Shown here: piece after piece, positions 13,962-15,917 of the stretch | Layout: the number at the start of each line of letters is the position of its first letter | How positions within the stretch are numbered: position 1 is the first letter of the stretch | From: Thermoproteota archaeon | Lineage (GTDB): Archaea; Thermoproteota; Korarchaeia; Korarchaeales; Korarchaeaceae | DNA: 15,917 nucleotides | NCBI GenBank assembly: GCA_011042755.1 | Contig: DRBY01000040.1 | Location: 1 to 15,917 of the forward strand | Direction of reading: 5' to 3' | Made by a program: the position numbers and the translations under genes | The notes under the pieces: generated by a model | Databases searched by the model: none | The model's input: only the letters and a program-made list of their open reading frames with translations | Told to the model about the DNA's origin: nothing

Positions 13962-15708
13962 TCTCCCCCAACCTCCGCTTTAACTCCTCTTTGTTCACCT
14001 TCTTGAAGAGGGGCCTGACCTCCCCGATCTTGTGGCCCGCTGGCAGCGGGTCAAATGCGTTAGTCCACAGCGAAGAGTGAGGGTCACCTTCAAGGCGGAG
14101 CATATTCCATATTCGCTCAGAAGTGTCTGGGAGGAAGGGCTCGAGGTAGTAAGCCAGTCCCTTGACGAGGGTTGCAGAGGCCGCGATCGTGGACCCAGCC
14201 CTCTCCACCCTGCCTTCTTTGAGGTCGGCCCACGGCGCCCTCGCGTTCAAGAATGCATTCCCTATCCTAGCCACGTCTATGACCCTGTAGAGGGCTTCCC
14301 TCATCCTGAAGCGCCATAGACTCTCCTCGGCCTGTTTAGATCTCCTCTTGGCCCTCTCTATGACCTCAACAGCCCCCTCGTCTTCTTCATCCAGCTTGGG
14401 GACTTCGCCGCCGAACCTCTTGGAGACGAAGGTCAGGGTCCTGTGCACGAAGTTTCCGAGCACATCATTCAACTCGTTGTTTATCTTGGCCTCGAAGTCA
14501 TCCCAAGAGAAGTTAGAGTCCTTGGTCTCTGGTCTCGTCGCTATTAGGTAGTACCGCCAGTAGTCTGACTCGAGCAGCTCTAGGGCTTCGTCCATCCATA
14601 TCCCCACACCCTTTGACTTGGAGAACTTCTGCTCTTCGTACATCAAGAACTCTGTGGAGCTGACGTTGAACGGGAGGACGTATCCCTCTCCGCTGGCCAT
14701 CAGGAGAGCCGGGAAAATCAGCGTGTGAAACGGTATATTGTCCTTACCTATGAAGTAGACGCTCTTAGTGTTTGCATCCTTCCAGAAGGTGTCAAATAGC
14801 TCCGGTCTCCCTTGGCGCTCAGCCCACTCTTTGACGGCGGAGACGTATCCCAGGACAGCCTCCATCCAGACGTAGATGGTCTTACCCTCGGCTCCCGGGA
14901 AGGGAGCTGGAATGCCCCACTTGTTGTCTCTAGTGACCGACCTGGGCTTCAACCCCTCCCTCAGCATCGCGAGAGACATGTTCCTTGCGTTATCGGGCAG
15001 GTTCTCATTCCGCTCGACGTACTCTCTCAGTGCCTCAGAGAACTTAGGGAGGTCAAAGAACCAGTGCTTCGTTCTCCTAACCACGGGAGTAGATCCGCAG
15101 AATACGCACCTCGGGTTTATCAAGTCAAGAGGGTTGAGTAGCCTGCCGCACACGTCGCATTGATCACCATAAGCCTTTGGATTGCCGCAGTATGGGCACG
15201 TCCCGACGACGAATCGGTCTGGTAGGAACATCTCGTCCTTCTCGCAGTAGAGCTGCTCGATCTCGTCGACGTATATGTGGCCATTCTCGTAAAGCTTCTT
15301 GTAGAATTCTTGGACGAAGCTGACGTGCGTAGGACTTTCAGTCCTCGTGTAGTTATCGTAGCTTATCCTGAAGCCCTCGAAGAGCGAGGATACGAGGGCA
15401 TGCATCTCGTCGGTGAGCTGACGCGGAGGAACCCCTCTCTTCCTGGCCTCGGCCTCAATAGGCGTGCCGTGCTCGTCGCTCCCCGAGACGAAGACCACCT
15501 CCTCCCCGACTCTCCTCAGGAATCTGGCGAATACGTCAGCTGAGAGAGGGGCTCCAATCAAGTTTCCCAAATGGGGGAGGGAGTACACATATGGCCACGC
15601 ACTAGCAACGATCCATTTGCCCAGCGCCCTGCACCTCCCGTCGGTTGAGGTAGCATTAGGCACTAGAGGCCATATAACCTTGCTCTCTAGCACCCGCTTA
15701 AACAGCAC
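13936..15708 (-). CDS. metG: methionyl-tRNA synthetase
   Basis: Class I synthetase charging tRNA-Met. Seen: the HIGH-type signature PYVYSLPHLGN, GSDEHGTPIE, a zinc-finger insert with paired cysteines (CPYCG, CDVCG, CVFCG; a fourth pair starts CEK), KHWFFDLPKF, VYFIGKDNIPFH, the KMSKS motif as KFSKSKG, and an anticodon-binding helical domain with NFSWDDFEAKINNELND. The C-terminal tRNA-binding (EMAP-like) domain of longer MetRS forms is absent, as often in archaea. The coordinates use a GTG at 15708, which has a TATA-like TTTTCTTAAA about 24 bases upstream. However, the family normally begins near KWIVASAWPYV, 29 codons later, where a CTG at 15624 sits 7 bases after a strong GGAGGTG. The true start is therefore open. 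Confidence 0.95.
   Translation of the reverse strand: MLFKRVLESKVIWPLVPNATSTDGRCRALGKWIVASAWPYVYSLPHLGNLIGAPLSADVFARFLRRVGEEVVFVSGSDEHGTPIEAEARKRGVPPRQLTDEMHALVSSLFEGFRISYDNYTRTESPTHVSFVQEFYKKLYENGHIYVDEIEQLYCEKDEMFLPDRFVVGTCPYCGNPKAYGDQCDVCGRLLNPLDLINPRCVFCGSTPVVRRTKHWFFDLPKFSEALREYVERNENLPDNARNMSLAMLREGLKPRSVTRDNKWGIPAPFPGAEGKTIYVWMEAVLGYVSAVKEWAERQGRPELFDTFWKDANTKSVYFIGKDNIPFHTLIFPALLMASGEGYVLPFNVSSTEFLMYEEQKFSKSKGVGIWMDEALELLESDYWRYYLIATRPETKDSNFSWDDFEAKINNELNDVLGNFVHRTLTFVSKRFGGEVPKLDEEDEGAVEVIERAKRRSKQAEESLWRFRMREALYRVIDVARIGNAFLNARAPWADLKEGRVERAGSTIAASATLVKGLAYYLEPFLPDTSERIWNMLRLEGDPHSSLWTNAFDPLPAGHKIGEVRPLFKKVNKEELKRRLGEIRTGPAQS
15632..15678 (-). promoter_or_regulatory. possible internal promoter and Shine-Dalgarno site for a shorter metG
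   Basis: On the minus strand, GTTATATGG at about 15679-15671 resembles a TATA box and predicts transcription from about 15648. The strong GGAGGTG site follows at 15638-15632, 7 bases before the CTG at 15624. This matches the TATA, short leader and Shine-Dalgarno layout of speD at the other end of the window. Confidence 0.4.
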
Positions 15709-15743
15709 TCAGCCAGCACGACGCCCCTTTAAGAAAATGGAAC

Positions 15744-15806
15744 GGCGGCCGGATTAGATGAACACCACTCCCGCCGCAGAGGTCTGCCCACCTACCCCCG
15801 GCCGCC
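15744..15806. repeat. 9-bp inverted repeat enclosing a smaller hairpin upstream of metG
   Basis: GGCGGCCGG at 15744-15752 is the exact reverse complement of CCGGCCGCC at 15798-15806. Within it, GCAGA/TCTGC at 15777-15788 forms a second stem. On the minus strand the outer stem is followed by T-rich TTCCATTTTCTT, so it could terminate a gene entering from the right, or be a small structured RNA. The tRNA-like end pairing does not extend to proper D and T arms. Confidence 0.4.
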
Positions 15807-15837
15807 AAGAACCAGTAGTAGCTTCTCACTAATAGCA

Positions 15838-15917
15838 TTATCCCTCTCTGAGAGAGCGCTCTTCACAGAAGATTTTCACGATCTGCTTCACGATCTCGGA
15901 GGATGAATCATGTGGGG
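15838..15917 (-). CDS. possible C-terminus of a minus-strand gene (partial, uncertain)
   Basis: A minus-strand frame runs in from the right edge to a TAA at 15840-15838 and encodes about 26 residues including SSEIVKQIVKIFCEERSLREG, a plausible amphipathic helix with normal codon choice. No family can be named from this length. A competing reading on the plus strand is a TATA-like AAGATTTTCA (15869-15878) with GGAGG at 15898-15902 and an ATG at 15910. The two cannot easily both be right. Confidence 0.3.
   Translation of the reverse strand, partial: PHDSSSEIVKQIVKIFCEERSLREG

Noticed and set aside
1..15917. CRISPR array to accompany the Cas6-like gene
   Set aside because: No regularly spaced direct repeats of 24-37 bases are visible. 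The only short tandem repeat noticed, TTCACGATCT twice near 15876-15897, is two copies with 12-base period.
1..15917. Insertion sequence, integrase or attachment site next to tRNA-Asp
   Set aside because: No transposase or integrase frame and no repeated tRNA 3' end were found; the gene content is housekeeping throughout.

Overview
The window looks like a compact chromosomal segment of a thermophilic archaeon, probably from the TACK group (Korarchaeota-like or Crenarchaeota-like). The evidence is a glycerol-1-phosphate dehydrogenase (the enzyme that sets archaeal lipid stereochemistry), an ABCE1/RLI ribosome-recycling ATPase, an archaeal-type methionyl-tRNA synthetase, a UPF0200 kinase, and TATA boxes placed so that many genes would start leaderless at GTG or TTG. 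A few genes carry strong Shine-Dalgarno sites. Arginine is mostly AGG/AGA. The lineage cannot be fixed further from this sequence alone.

Layout, left to right. 1-93: possible tail of an upstream reading frame. 150-536 (+): speD-type pyruvoyl decarboxylase, facing a Cas6-family RNA endonuclease (544-1380, -) that has no CRISPR array or other cas gene nearby. The Cas6 gene shares a bidirectional promoter with a UPF0200 nucleotide kinase (1446-2039, +). That kinase converges on a PflX-like radical SAM protein (2036-3127, -). Then comes a 322-bp intergenic region (3128-3449) that is extremely GC-rich and built from nested inverted repeats. It is the best candidate for an undescribed structured RNA. 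Next are an endonuclease IV-like protein (3450-4307, +) overlapping a UbiA prenyltransferase (4284-5147, -), a 383-bp spacer with no recognisable gene, tRNA-Asp(GUC) (-), and a divergent PUA-domain protein (5668-6186, +).

The central block, 6248-11995, is all on the + strand: ADP-forming acyl-CoA synthetase alpha subunit, indolepyruvate:ferredoxin oxidoreductase alpha and beta (overlapping), then ABCE1. The first three form a coherent peptide-fermentation route: aryl-pyruvates are oxidised to aryl-acetyl-CoA with reduction of ferredoxin, and the CoA thioester is then used to make ATP. The synthetase beta subunit is not in the window. ABCE1 converges on egsA (11999-13111, -). A divergent gene encodes a membrane-anchored extracellular Ig-like protein (13197-13961, +) that overlaps metG (13936-15708, -) at its 3' end. 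The last 200 bases hold inverted repeats and an ambiguous gene edge.

All five convergent gene pairs are separated by at most 7 bp or overlap by up to 26 bp, so there is almost no room for terminators. This makes the long GC-rich gap at 3128-3449 stand out.
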